A stretch of 64,000 nt of DNA from Halichoerus grypus. Its lineage: Eukaryota > Chordata > Mammalia > Carnivora > Phocidae. This document shows, piece by piece, positions 24,226 to 36,950 of the stretch. Under the pieces are notes generated by a model that did no database searches, was not told the origin of the DNA, and saw only the letters and a list, made by a program, of their open reading frames with translations. The stretch lies in the NCBI RefSeq assembly GCF_964656455.1, contig NC_135715.1, positions 146,437,935-146,501,934 on the forward strand, written 5' to 3'. The position numbers were made by a program, and so were the translations under genes. The stretch's first letter is position 1, and each line of letters opens with the position of its first letter.

Positions 24226-27200
24226 ATAGTTTTGTGTAAAGCCAGTCCTTACTTTGCATAGTAATGTAGACAGAAAAACAACTGTACGAGTTGAAACTGT
24301 GCAAAGTGATTTTAATAATTAGTTGGAAAATTTATAATTATTCCATGACCTTTAAAATTTTGTTTCAAAACTTTAAAAACTCATTCACTGTTGGTTATAA
24401 ATGTATAGGGCAGTGAAAAATAATAAAATATTATTTAACTATAATTTAGAACATTGAAATTAAAATATTATATTAGTAAAAATATGTGCCTTCTTATTAT
24501 ATAATTTATGATATAAAGCAAGCATCTTTTCTATAGATTGAGGAATTATCATCCTCCATTCTAATTTTGAATCAGCTTTCAATATTTTAATATTTGTGCT
24601 TTCAATATTTTCAATATCTCAAAGAGTCCTCTAATGTAAAGGTTTTTGCTAGAGTTATTTCCTCTGGGAAATCTTTTTCATTGCAATGAATTTCTTCAAT
24701 ATGTCTTAAAATTTGGCTTCATTGAGATATTCTGGCTGCATATCAAGAGTCTCTAGCATGACTACAGTATCAACCTTCCCCTGGTCAGTTATTTCTTCAA
24801 ATATGCATTTGAATTTAATTCAGATTTCACCTTTTTTCAGCATTACCTCTTTTCATTTCTTGCTGCACTTTCATCTTTATTGTCCAAGTTGCTTCATTTT
24901 ATTATCTGATTTTGTAAATGCCACAAGGCCTATCCCTGTGAGACAAGGAGAGAGCACAACTACAGGCTTTGCTGTCTGTGCTGACCTGAGTAACAGATAC
25001 AGTGACAAATCACTGACAGACTTTGAAGTGATATGATTAGCCATGATCATGATGTGCATTTGTTATTTAAATAATTTGTGAACTGAAAAGTTAAGAGTAA
25101 AGTTTATACTTTTCTACTCACACTTAACATAGAATGTGATAACTAAAATTTGAGCTGTGTTGTTGGGACAGTGTTATGTTTTTAAGATGTGGTAACTGAA
25201 ATTTGTATATATCAGAAACATACATACTGAATACTGCCTGTATTAGAAATCAGTAACTGCAGCAGTTGTTTAGAACTTAGGCCGATAATTATCTTTCGGG
25301 GAGAAATATTTTATTGTGGATTTTTTTAGACTTGCCAATGCATAAACTATATTTGGATTTTTTATTATTTTTAAATTCTTTACAGAAAATGTATTCCTTT
25401 ATTGGCTGCATCAGAGACAGACAGCTTTCACTGCCCCACCGTTGGTAAGCCACTTAGACAGGGAAGATCATTATGATAATGAGTCTATTGGAAACTAGAG
25501 CACTCACTTCTAACACTGCCATGAAAAAAAATGGCTGGATGGTGAGATTAAACAGTAAGGTTGTAAGTAAGGCCCATTAAAGAGTCTCTTGGACCAGCTA
25601 TGGAAAGAAGCACTAAAGAATTTCTGGAATTGTGGGAAAAGCTAGGCAGAAGCAATGGATGTCTTATTGTTAACCTTATCTTTTTCAAATAGCTAAATAT
25701 CTCACAGATGACTCTGGGTGAAATTATCAGTCCTTTGTTTGGTTTTCTTGCATTTATTAAAAAGCAATTTCAACTAAATTAATTTTTTTCATATAGTACA
25801 TTGCTGTTATTATTAAGATCTATTCATAATTTTATACTTTCTCTACCTAGAGTGAATTATGTTGTTAAAACCTTATTTAAGAAAAAGTTTATTTAATTTT
25901 CTTAAGGACCTTAAGTATATAATTGGTATACTTATTAAGGGATTGATATTGCTCCAATGCCATGTCCATGTTTTTTCACTTATATATATTTTTATATATT
26001 TATATATATATAGTCTATATAAAGATATATATATCAAGTTTTTCCTATTCACTGGGAGGGAAAAAAGCCTAATTTAAAATCTGCAGTGTTCAAATGATTT
26101 TTCCTTTCTTTTCTTAGAAAATTCTTTATACATTGACTCTCCTTCTGCCCCAATGCATTTACTTTCTCCTTGTACACAGACTATCTTATGTCTCCTCATA
26201 CTACACAGCTCTGAAATATGGCTCATTCTTTCACCCTATTCATGCCCTTATGTTAAGTTTTCCATCCTTGACTCTTAAACACTGAATAAATCTAAATATT
26301 CACTTTCTCTGTCCTGTAATTAAACTGCTCAATGTTTTGGATAAAATCATCCAGATGGTTATAGTGACACTACATGAAATTCACTGTTAGAAATCTCATC
26401 TGGTGACTAAACAATGCCCAGAAATCTTTTACTATTGTCCCACTTAAGCATTTTACAATTTTCATAATAATCATTTAAAAGTATTTTCCCTTTCTGAAAA
26501 CTTCTGCAAAGTCCCAACACCCCCAATGGTTTTCAGCAAATGACCTTGCCTTTTAGTTCACAAAGAAAATATGTCATCACATAGTCACTAACATAACTTC
26601 CTGACATCAAATATGAAAAAAAATTATATCTCAACTGTGTGTATGTTTTATACAGTTTTTTCTTTCCTCTTGCAATAAGGAAAATTCTATCACAATCTAA
26701 GTGCTGATCCTGTAGCTGCATGCTCCATCTCAGCCTCTATTTCTTTTCCAAGGAAATTTCATTATCACTTAGCCTCCTTCTTTTTTATATCTTCAACTCC
26801 TCCCTCTCATGTTAGCTTTTAATAGGGTCAAGTTTATTTCATACTTCAAGACATTTTTTTCTACTCATCTTCTCCATTACTTACTGCTTTTTTTCCCTGC
26901 TACTCACAGTCTAATGTCATGTATGAGTTGTTTACACATATTCCTTATATTATCCCACCTCCCCATGAATCCTCAAACTACTGTAAACTGGGATTTGCCT
27001 GGATCAGCTAATCAATATGATGACAAAGGACAGACATATTACCCAATCTCCTAAGGTCTTGTGGACACCAATATCACATTTGGAACTGTTGGCAACTATC
27101 TCTTCAAAGAATGCAATTGTCTTAAAATCTTTTATCATCACAGGTATCAAGGCGAACTCCTCAGAAATAATACACAGAAAACAAATAAAAATATTTAACA

Positions 27201-27394
27201 AATACACACACATATACACAGATTAAAAAACTGAGCAAACTAAGTAAAATAAATTCAAAGAAAACCACATTTAGCTACATCTTAGTCAAATTCCTGATTA
27301 TGAAAGCAAAAAAAAATTCTTATAAGTGTTCAGGGTAAAAAAAAAAGACATATTTCTTTAAAATTCTAGGAAATATTAAAACTGAGAGCTGATT
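24226..27394. other. 3.2 kb, mostly unrecognised; possible old repeat at its left end
   Basis: 24240-25250 has the feel of an old repeat, but I cannot name it and see no terminal repeats. A 14-bp direct repeat gctttcaatatttt occurs at 24575 and 24598. A TA-rich stretch lies at 25980-26035. The 107-codon frame at 24713-25036 has no recognisable domain. Confidence 0.45.
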
Positions 27395-30095
27395 TTTAAT
27401 CTTTTCAAAAAAGATGATGAAAGCCAGAAGTCAACAGATTGACAAACTTTAACATGATGAAAGAAACAAACAGGCAAACAAAACCAACTTTCAATCTAGA
27501 ATTTATACACAGAAAAAGCATCTGTCAAAAACTAAGAGAAAATAAATAAATTTTCAGTCAATGAAAATGTAAGGGAATTTATCACTAAGGAGTATTGCAC
27601 TAAAAAGAAACCCTAAAGGAAATTATTGAAGCAGAGGAAAAATATTCATATTTCAAAACATAAAAATTAATGAGGGAATAAAAAAATACCTGAAAGGGCA
27701 AATATATGTGAAATTAAATGAATACTGACTATAAGAATAATGAATTTTATTATCTTTTGGAGTTTAAGATATGTAAAATGAAATTGCATGCTAACAATAC
27801 TGAAAAAGAAGGAAGTTATTAATACTAACAATTGTTTAGAATGAATTAAGACAAAGGCTCAGATTACAAACATTGAAATAATAGTAAAATCATGTATGAA
27901 TAATAGTTATTACAAAAAAAAAGGAAAAAAATTAATACTCCCAAAAAAGGGAAAAGAGAAATATAATACTGAATATTATACTGAATAGAGGAATATAAAT
28001 TATACTGAATAGAGAAATATAAAACTGAAATAATTAGATGGTGGATTTAAAGTCATATATATTAGTAATCATACTACATCTTAATGAATAAAATACTCCA
28101 AAAAATTATAATATTTTGATCCTCTTTAAAAAACAAACATAACTATTACTAGAATGAAAAGGAATATTTCACAGTGTTAATATATAATCTAACAGCAATG
28201 TGTTATTCTCCTAAATCATAAGTCCAAACAATCTAGCTATAAAATCTATAAAGATTATAAGACAAAATTATAAACATACAAATCCACAATAATACATTCA
28301 TATAGTTCATTCAGCAAGACAGAAATAAAATACCTCAGATAAAAAATATCAGTAATACAGAATAATCAAAAAAATCACAGATTTAACCTAATTGATATAT
28401 ATTGAATCCTGGACCTCAAAGTAATCCAATTCACCCAATATTTTCAAATGCACTTAAATATTTCCCAAGATATGTTGAGCCATGGTGAAATCCCATGTAT
28501 AGGCATTCCTGGAAGATATTGTGGATTCACTTTTGGACCACCGTAATAAATCAATTATCACAAAATAAAGTGAGTCAAATGAATGTTTTGATTTCCCAGC
28601 ACATATAAAATTTATGTTTATACTATACTGTATAGTCTATTAAGTATGTAATAGCATTCTGACTACAAAAACAATGTACACAACTTAATTAAAAATACTT
28701 TACTGATGAAAAATGTTAACCAACATGTGAGCTTTCAGAAAGTTGTAATAACTGATCACAGATCACCATAACAAATAAAATAAAGATAAAGTTTGAAATA
28801 CTGTGAGAATTACCAAAATGTGACAGAGACATGTGAACAAATGCTCTTGGAAAAAGGGTGCTGATAGACTTGCTCAAAACAAGGTTGCCACAAACTTTCA
28901 ATTTGTAAAAAAATGCAATTATCTGTGAAGCACAATAAAGTGAAGCACAATAAAATGAGCTACATCTGTATTTCAAAACGTTCAACTTATTCAGCATATA
29001 TGTTTGAAAAACAATGCAATTAGCCTAAAGATCAATAACAAGAGAATCACCAACCTGCTATTATTTAAGCATTATATTTTTAAATAATCCAAAATTGAAA
29101 GAAAAAATTATCAAAGTGTGAAGTAGAATATATTTTGAACAGAAAAAGTAATAAAATATCCTCAGTTATACAATGCAAAAAGATCTGTGTTTAGGAGGAA
29201 ATGTTTAGATGTAAATACAAATATTAGAAAGAATAAAAAGTGTATATAAAATAATTTACCCTCCCATCTAGAGAACTACGAAAAGAAAAAAAATCAAACT
29301 TAAAAGATAATAGAGCAGAAATAATATTGACAATGGCAGAATTTAATGAAACAGAAAACAAATGGAATAGTGAAGAACAACAAAGTCAGATTTGGTTTTG
29401 AAATTATGCATAATATTAATAAATCCTTCTCAAAACAAATCAATGAAAAGAAAAAAATACATATTTTTAGTTAAGAAAATGAAAAAGGATATAAAAATAG
29501 AAAATATAAAATTGTCATTATTTGCATATGACAGGATTACATAAAAACTTCAAAAAAGATTTATAATCTATTCAATTAATAGATTATCATGGCAAGACCC
29601 TTGAAGGAATACCTATACACAGAAATCAATTGTATTTCTGTACATTAGTAAAAAATAGGAAATACTTAAAAATGATATCAATTTCAATAACATCAAGAAA
29701 TTATAAAATTCCCATGAACAAACCTAAAAAGTGCTACAAACCTCTACACTGAAAACTACCTGAAAGTATTAAGAAAAATTTTTAAGAACTTAAATAAGTG
29801 TAATGTAAACATAGCAACTCATCTCAAATTAATCTGTATATTTACAGTAATACCAATCAACATCCTGGCATTATTTTTCAAAAATTAAAAGCCAATTTTG
29901 AAATTCAAATTCATAGGATTAAGTAGCTAAGTCAATATTGGAGACAAGTAAGAAATTCTTCCCTGATATTAGGAGCTATTCTAAACTGTAACAATTAAGA
30001 CAATGTGATATTATTTGAAGGAAAATCAAATAAACCAACAGAGCAGAATGAAAGTCCAGAAAGAGACCCTCATACATACTGTCTCTTATGTTATG
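27395..30095 (+). mobile_element. Ancient L1 (sense): ORF1 end, endonuclease and RT pieces
   Basis: Strongly diverged but collinear with L1. The ORF1 C-terminus is at about 27395-27650 ('ggaatttatcactaagg'), the endonuclease region at about 28250-28497, then after the Tigger insertion the linker (29000-29450) and RT at 29500-29760 ('tcattatttgcatatgacag', the FADD region, then 'cctctacactgaaaactacc'), and the region before the C-terminus to about 30095. No frames survive. The boundaries are approximate. Confidence 0.7.
28500..28968 (+). mobile_element. Tigger1-type DNA transposon, internally deleted
   Basis: The left end 'taggcattcctggaagatat' (consensus caggcatacctcggagatat) and the right end 'agctacatctg' are the inverted ends of Tigger1, a pogo/Tc1-mariner element. 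A TA dinucleotide flanks each end (28498-28499 and 28969-28970). The internal text 'tataaaatttatgtttatac' and 'gatcacagatcaccataac' match the outer parts of the element. The transposase core, about 2 kb in the full element, is absent. It sits inside the ancient L1 and is itself old (most CpGs are lost). Confidence 0.85.
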
Positions 30096-30144
30096 ATAGA
30101 GGTGACATGCAGTACACTAAGGAAAAGAATTTTCAATAAAAATT

Positions 30145-30528
30145 TATTTGCAGCTCTTCCTGTTGAGGGTTTTATCCATTTCCCCAGCCCTGAATCTGGG
30201 CAGGCCTTGTGACTTGCCTAGATCTCAATAGGCCATGAAACCTCCCCTAGATAGAAGTGTTCCAGTGGTGAAAGCATTTGAAGACAACTATGTAAGAAAG
30301 CCAGTCAAGCTTACCGTTGGATACAAAGCCAAGTTGAGAACTAGCACAATTGCTACATATGCTAGGGAGGCCATCTGAGACCTTCTGACCAGCTGAATGA
30401 TGCAGCATGAATAAGATCAGCTGAAACCAACCAAAAAGCTGCACAGAATATGAGAAATAATAAACGATTGTTATATTATACATAACTTTTGCAGTGACTT
30501 GTAACGCAGTAGCAGATACTTCATACAA
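30145..30528 (+). mobile_element. LTR-like ancient repeat (MaLR/ERVL type)
   Basis: 'cagctcttcctgttgagggt' near 30151 and 'gtaacgcagtagcagatact' near 30501 match the start and end of an old mammalian LTR family that I know but cannot name with certainty. 'gagaaataataaacgattg' near 30450 is its poly(A)-signal region. No internal retroviral sequence is present. Confidence 0.5.
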
Positions 30529-30530
30529 TT

Positions 30531-31130
30531 AGTAATAAGGGAAATGCAACTAAAAATACACCAAAAACAGAATGATTAAAATTTAAAGAAAGATGGAACA
30601 TATATAACAAATGTTGGGCTGGCAAGAGTGTAAATAATTTAATCACTTTGGAAATGCTTTTGGCAGTATCTACTAAAGCTATTCATATGTGTACATTGTG
30701 ACCATCCATTCCATTTTTAGATATACACCTATCAGAAATGATACATATGTTCACAAATATATATGTATTATAATAATATTAATACCAACACTCTTCATAA
30801 TTGTCAATAATTGGAAGCTATCCATCAATGATAGAATAAATAACTTTGATGTATTACACAATAGAGTACAGTAATAAAAAAGAAAGAGCTATAGGTACAT
30901 AAAAAAGAATGGATGAATCATTCTAATGTTAAAGAAGCCAGTCACCAGAGAGTACATACTTCATGCTACTATTCATCAGAAGTAGAAAAACAAAATGAAT
31001 GTATGCTGTTAGAGGTCAGAATAGTGGTTAATACCTTCGGGTAGTGTGAATAGGAAATGAGCATTTTGTTGTTTCTAGATATGGTCACTTTCTTAAATCA
31101 TAGACAACTTAATAAAGTGTATGGTTTTAA
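30531..31130 (+). mobile_element. Ancient L1 3' part (sense)
   Basis: 'agggaaatgcaactaaaaat', 'gaagccagtcaccagagagt' and the region between follow the ORF2 C-terminus and 3'UTR of old L1s. It may be the continuation of the L1 at 27395-30095 beyond the LTR-like insertion, with about 0.9 kb lost, or a separate copy. Confidence 0.65.
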
Positions 31131-31194
31131 TTGACATTTTCATAATGACTTTCAGTATTCTTTCAGTATTCTTCATGTATGAACTTGCTATAAG

Positions 31195-31372
31195 TCTCTT
31201 TAGGTCTACAAAGCTCATGCCCATTTTTTAGTGGGTTATTTGATTTTGTATTATTGATACTTAAAATTTCATTAAATATTCTGGGTATAAGTTCTTTAAC
31301 AGATAAAATTTCTTTATTAGGTATTATCTCCCAATCATTCCCCTGATAGTGTCTTTCAAAGAGAAGTTCTTA
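31195..31372 (-). mobile_element. Ancient L1 ORF2 3' fragment (antisense)
   Basis: 'tgcccattttttagtgggtt' followed by 'gggtataagttctttaac' is the antisense of the ORF2 C-terminal region, diverged and short. Confidence 0.65.
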
Positions 31373-31374
31373 AG

Positions 31375-31556
31375 CTAGACTGCCACGTGTTTTCAGAAAT
31401 AAGGTTTTGTTTTACTAGAACAAAACCACACTCATGTTACATATTATCTGTAGCTGTTTTGGTGCTACAATGATAGAGTTAAGGAGTTGCAATAGAGACC
31501 ATATGACAAAAATATTTACTATCTGGCCTGTTAGAAATAAAGTTTGCAACTCCCTG
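31375..31556 (-). mobile_element. MER5A-type hAT MITE
   Basis: 'tatctgtagctgttttggtg', 'aatatttactatctggcctg' and the end 'aagtttgcaactccctg' match MER5A, a non-autonomous hAT-Charlie element, read in reverse. The length is about 180 bp, normal for the family. Confidence 0.85.
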
Positions 31557-31699
31557 ACAAAATATACAGTACATTGTTGATATTGCTTTAAGTCTGTTAT
31601 CTCTTAGAGCAATTGAAAATTAAAAAGTTGATTTATTGTCATTTATCAAATTTTGAAATATTTTTTATTATGTTGTAAACATCCAAGATTTTTTATTAA

Positions 31700-32280
31700 T
31701 ATATCCCTTTTGTCTGAAGAACTTTTTAACACTGTTTGTAAATTAGGTCTGCTCACAGAGCATTAATTTGTTTTTGTTTATCTGAGAGTCTTTAATTTTC
31801 ATTCACTTTTGAGGATGATTTCTACTGTCACTGATATCAGAGTTGACATATTTTTTCAGCCATTGAAAAATATAATCATTTTGTTCTTACTTGCATTGTT
31901 TCTGAGATAAAAGCTACTTTACTTCTTATCCTTCATGTTCTGTAGGTAATATATCATTTTCCTCTAGTTGAAGACTTTGATTTTGTCTTTGGTTTCAGCA
32001 ATGTGAATATAATATGTATGGGTGTGTGTATGTGTGTGTGCATGTGTACAGACTGTTTTGGTATGCATCCTGATTGATGTTTTCAGAGGTACTTTGACCT
32101 ATGGAAAATCATTTGACTTATTATTATTCTTTCTTCTTTACTAACATCAATATTTAATGCAATTTTTTCTTATATCTTCATTTGTACCTCATCCCACATA
32201 TTTTGATATGTGATATTTCTAATATCCAGTTTTTATTAAAATTCCATTATTACTAATTATCTGACTTGTAAGTTTTAAAA
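31700..32280 (-). mobile_element. Ancient L1 (ORF1/5' region) fragment, antisense
   Basis: 'gcattgtttctgagataaaa', 'ttttgtctttggtttcagca' and 'atgatttctactgtc' follow a block known from the antisense of old L1 5' regions. Divergence is high and the subfamily uncertain. It contains a short (TG)-rich stretch at 32022-32048. Confidence 0.5.
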
Positions 32281-32469
32281 AGTGATAGTTTTAAAATTTA
32301 AAAATGAATGAATGTCTTAATTATTTTTATTATCAAATTCTAAATTAATATTGTATGGGATATATAATATCAATTATTTAAAATTTGTTATAAAATTTCA
32401 AAATGTGCAGTGGGAAATAAATGTTATTATATTTCTGATGTAAAGGGCATAATTTCTTAAACTAAATCC

Positions 32470-32826
32470 AGAAGTACCATCTCTACAAAATGTTGTTAAT
32501 TTTGGATATATAAAAATTAATAGTTCTGTTTACCACACTAAAATAAAAAGACAAAATATGATCTCAGTGAATATATTTACAACCCATAAGAGAGGGAATA
32601 ATGTAAGAAAAACACACTAACACACCCACCACACACACACACATTTTTCTAAAAATCAATTAACAAAGACAAACAATCCAATAGAAATATGGACAAACTC
32701 AAACCACTAATTTTACAAACATTTGATTACAACACATTAGAGTTCTGATGATACCAAATGTTGCAGTATATGTCTGTCAGTACTTTTCCTTATAAATCAC
32801 TGGTTGGAATGTTAATCAGCACCACC
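32470..32826 (+). mobile_element. Ancient L1 ORF2 3' fragment (sense)
   Basis: 'gacaaacaatccaatagaaa' and 'gatgataccaaatgttgc' align to the ORF2 C-terminal region of old L1s in sense. A CA-rich run lies at 32607-32642. It is cut by the start of the next, antisense L1. Confidence 0.55.
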
Positions 32827-33231
32827 AACTTTTTTGTTTGTTTCAAGTTTTTATTTAAATTCTAATTAACAGATAGTGTAATATTAGTTTCAAGGATAGA
32901 ATTTAATGATTCAATACTTACATATAATACCCAGTGCTCATGACAAGTGCCCTCCTTAATATCCATTACCCATTTAACCCATCCCCTGCCCACCTCCCCT
33001 CCAGAAACCTTCAGTTTGTTCTCGTAGGTAAGAGTCTCTTTTACATTTTGCCTCTCTTTTTTCCCCACTATCTTCATCTGTTTTGTTTCTTAAATTCCAC
33101 ATATGAGTGAAATCATATGGTATTTGCCTTTACCTGACTGACTTATTTTGCTTAGCATAATAAACTCTAGCTCCATCCTTGTTGTTGCAAATGGCAAGAT
33201 TTCATTCTCCTTTATGGCTGTGTAATATTCC

Positions 33232-33233
<2 letters not shown>

Positions 33234-33288
<55 letters not shown>
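33234..33288. repeat. (GT)n(AT)n microsatellite inside L1
   Basis: About 23 GT units, then four AT units, grown from the short gtgtatatata stretch that L1 normally has at this place. Confidence 0.95.
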
Positions 33289-35041
33289 CACCATTTTATC
33301 CATTCATCAGTCAATGGACAATTTGGGCTCTTTCCATAATTTGGCTATTGTTGATAATGCTGCTATCATCAGGGTCTATGTGTCCCTTAGAATCAGTATT
33401 TTTGTATCCTTTGGGTAAATACTAGTTAGCACAATTGCTGGATTGTAGTAGTTCCATTTTTAGCTTTTTGAGGAACCTCCATACTGTTTTCCACAGTGGT
33501 TGCACCAGTTTGCATTCCCACCAGCAGTGTAAGAGGGTTCCCCTTTCTTCACATCCTCACCAGCATCTGTTGTTTCCTGTGTTGTTCATTTAGCCATTCT
33601 CACAGGTGTGAGGTAATATATCATTGTAGTTTTGATTTGTATTTCCCTGATGATGAGTGATGTTGAGCATCTTTTCATATGTCTGTTAGCCATCTGGATG
33701 TCTTCTTGGGAAAAATGTCTGTTCATGTCTTCTGCCCATTCCTTAAGTGAATTATTTGGGGTTTTTTGGGTGTTGATTTTGATAAGTTCTTTATAGATTT
33801 TGCACACTAACCCTTTTCAGATATGGCCTTTGTAAAAATCTCCCATTTCAAAGGTTGCCTTTTAGTTTTGTGGATTGTTTCCTTCACTGTGCAGAAACTT
33901 TTTATCTTGATGAGGTCCCAAGAGTTGATTTTTGCTTTTGTTTCCTTTGTCTCAGGAGACATATCTAGTAAGAAGTTGCTATAGCTGAGTTCAAAGAGGT
34001 TGCTGGCTGTGTTCTCTTCTAAGATTTTTATGGTTTCAGATCTCACATTTAGGGTATTTCATCCATTTTGAATTTATATTTGTGTATGATGTAAGTAAGT
34101 GGTCCAGTTTCATTCTTCGCATGTTGCTGTCCAGTTTTCCCAAGACCATTTGTTGAAGAGACTGTTTTTCTTCCCCCATTGGATATTCTTTCCTGCTTTG
34201 TTGAAGACTAGTTGACCATATAGTTGTGGGTCCATTTCTGGGTTTTCTATTCTGTTCCATTGATCTATGTGTCTGTTTTTATGCCAGTACCATATTGTCT
34301 TGATCACTAAAGCTTTGTGATATAGCATGAAGTCTGGAATTGTGATGCTCACAGCTTTGTTTTTCTTTTTCAAGGTTGCTTTAGCTATTTAGGTACTTTT
34401 CTGGTTTCATAAAAATTTCAGGATTGTTTGTTCTAGCTCTGTGAAAAATGCTTGTGGTATTTTGATAGGGATTGCAATAAATGTGTCAACTGCTTTGAGT
34501 AGTATAGATATTTTAACAATATTCCTTCTTCCAATGAATGAGCATGGAATGTTTTTCCATTTCCTTGTGTCATCCTCAATTACTTTCATATGTGTTCTAT
34601 AGTGTTCAGAATACAGATCTTTTACCTCTTTGGTTAGGTTTATTTGTAGGTATCTTATGGTTTGGTGCAATGGTAAATGTGACTGATCGATTTCTCTTTC
34701 TGCTGCTTCATTATTGGTGTATAGAAAAGCAACAGAATTCTGTACATTAATTTTGTATCTTGCAACTTTGCTAAATTCATGTATTAGTTTCAGCAATTTT
34801 TTGGTGGAGTTTTTTGAGTTTTCTACATGGAGTATCATCATGTCTTCTGCAAATAGTGAATGTTTGACTTCTTCCATGCTGATTTGGATAACTTTTATTT
34901 TGTTTTCTGATTGCTGAGGCTAGGACTTTGATACTATGTTAAATAACAATGGTGAGAATGGACATCCCTGTCTTGTTCCTGGCCATAGGGGAAAAGCTCC
35001 CAGTTTTTCCCCATTAGGATGATATTAGCTGTGGGTCTTTT

Positions 35042-35233
35042 TTTTTTTTTTTAAATGTTTTATTTATTTATTCATGACAGTCAGAGAGAGAGAGAGAAAG
35101 AGAGGCAGAGGCAGAGGGAGAAGCAGGCTCCCCGCCTAGCAGGGAGCCCGATGCGGGACTCGATCCCAGGACCCTGGGATCATGACCTGAGCCGAAGGCA
35201 GACGCTTAACCATCTGAGCCACCCAGGCGCCCC
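35042..35233 (-). mobile_element. CanSINE inserted in L1
   Basis: Antisense SINE, T-run from 35042 and head ending 'gccacccaggcgcccc' at 35233. The perfect 16-bp TSD tagctgtgggtctttt lies at 35026-35041 and 35234-35249. Its 3' half has 'tttattcatgacagtcagag', unlike the 'gacacagcgagagagg' type at 9695-9896, so at least two young subfamilies occur here. Confidence 0.95.
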
Positions 35234-35386
35234 TAGCTGTGGGTCTTTTGTATATGGCCTTTATGATGTTGAGTTGTGTTCCTCTATCTCTACTTTGTTG
35301 AGGGTTTTTATCAAGAATGAATGCTGTATTTTGTCAAATGCTTTTTCTGCATCTATTGAGATGATCATATGGTTATCTTTTCTTTT

Positions 35387-35532
35387 CTTATTCATTTTTT
35401 TGCAGATTTTTTATTAACATATAATGTATTATTTTTTTAAGGGGTACAGGTCTGTGATTCATCAGTCTTACACAATTCACAGCACTCACCATACCACATA
35501 CCGTCCCCAATGTCCATCACTCAGCCACCCCA
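35387..35532 (-). mobile_element. 146-bp L1 3' tail inserted in L1
   Basis: The text 'ttattaacatataatgtatt' through 'gtccatcactcagccacccc' is the antisense of the extreme 3' end of a carnivore L1, and it breaks the ORF2 text of the surrounding L1. The 14-bp perfect TSD ttatcttttctttt lies at 35373-35386 and 35533-35546. It is a severely 5'-truncated L1 insertion, younger than its host. Confidence 0.88.
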
Positions 35533-36950
35533 TTATCTTTTCTTTTATTAATGTAGTGTATCATGTTGATTGTTTTGTAAATATTGAACCACTTCTGCAG
35601 CCCAGGAGTAAATCCCACTTGATTTTGGTGAATGATTCTTTTAATGAACTTTTGGATTCAATTTGCTAAAATTTTTTGAGAATTTTTGCATCCATGTTCA
35701 TCAGGGATATTGGCCTGTAATTCTTTTTAGTGGGGTCTTTGTTTTGGAATTAAGGTAATGCTGGCCTTGTAGAATGAGTTGGAAAGTTTTCCTTCCATTT
35801 CTATTTTTTGGACAGTTTGAGAAGAATAGGTATTAACTCTTCTTTAAGTGTTTGGTAGAATTCCCCTGGAAAGCCATCTGGCCCTGGACTTCTGTTTGTT
35901 GGGAGATTTTTGATTACTGATTCGATTTCTTTCTTAGTTATGGGTCTGTTCAGGTTTTCTATTTCTTCCTGTTTCAGTTTTGGTAGTTTATATGTTTCTA
36001 GGAATTTATCCATTTCTTCCAGATTACCCAATTTGTTGGCATATAATTTTTCATAATATTCTCTTGTAATTGTTTGTATTTCTGTGGTGTTGGTTTTGTT
36101 CTCTCCTCTTTCATTCATGATTTTATTTATTTGGGTCCTTTCTCTTTTCTTTCTGATAAGTCTGGCTAGGGGGTTTATTCTTTGAAAGAACCAGCTCTTC
36201 ATTTCATTTATTTGTTCTACTGTTTTTGTTTGTTTGTTTGTATATCATTTATTTCTGCTCTAATCTAGATTATTTCCCTTCTGCTGACTTTAGGCTTTAT
36301 TTGCTGTTCCTTTTCTAGCTCCTTTAGGTGTAAGGTTATTGTGTATTTGAGAGTTTTCTTGTTTCTTGAGGTAGCCGTGTATTGCTATATACTTCCCTCT
36401 TATGACTGCTTTTGCTGCATCCCAAAAGTTCTGGACTATTGTATTTTCATTTTCATTTGCTTCTATATAGTTTTTTTTTTCTTCTTCTTCTTTAATTTCC
36501 TGGTTAACCCATTCATACTTTAGTAAGATGTCCTTTAACCTCTGTGTATTTGTGGTCTTTCCAAAGTTTTTCTTGTGGTTGACTTCAAGTTTCATAGCAT
36601 TATGATCTGAAAATATGCATGGTATAATCTCCATCTTTTTGTACTAGTTGAGGCCTGATTTGTGACCCAGCAGGTGATCTGTTCTGGACAATGTTCCACG
36701 TGCACTCAAAAAGAATGTTTATTCTATTGCTTTAGGATGAAATGTCCTGAATATATCTATTAAGTCCATCTGGTCCAGTGTGTCATTCAAAGCCATTGTT
36801 TTCTTGTGGATTTTATGTTTAGATGATCTGTCCATTGCAGTGAGTGGGGTGTTAAAGTCCCCTACTATTACTGTATTATTATCAATGACTTTCTTTATGT
36901 TTGTTATTAATTGGTGTATATATTTAAGTGCTCCCAAATTGGGGGCATAT

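Larger units (their letters stand above)
32829..36950 (-). mobile_element. L1 (antisense), 5'-truncated in the endonuclease domain
   Basis: On the minus strand the element starts inside the endonuclease (about 36950) and runs through RT to the 3'UTR and tail (32829). Blocks seen: GDFNTPLTAMDRSSKHK (36937-36719), [14 protein letters not shown] and [18 protein letters not shown] (36202-35801), [13 protein letters not shown] (about 34870-34830) and RPLKWEIFTKAIS (near 33850). The RT box reads FAED, not FADD, at 34853-34842. It is interrupted by a SINE (35042-35233) and a short L1 tail (35387-35532). All frames are broken. Confidence 0.9.

Noticed and set aside
24713..25036. 107-codon plus frame
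   Set aside because: No domain, no codon signature. It lies in a region that looks like an old repeat.
31141..31174. Tandem 'tttcagtattc' units
   Set aside because: A simple 11-bp local duplication with no insert between the copies and no sign of retroposition.
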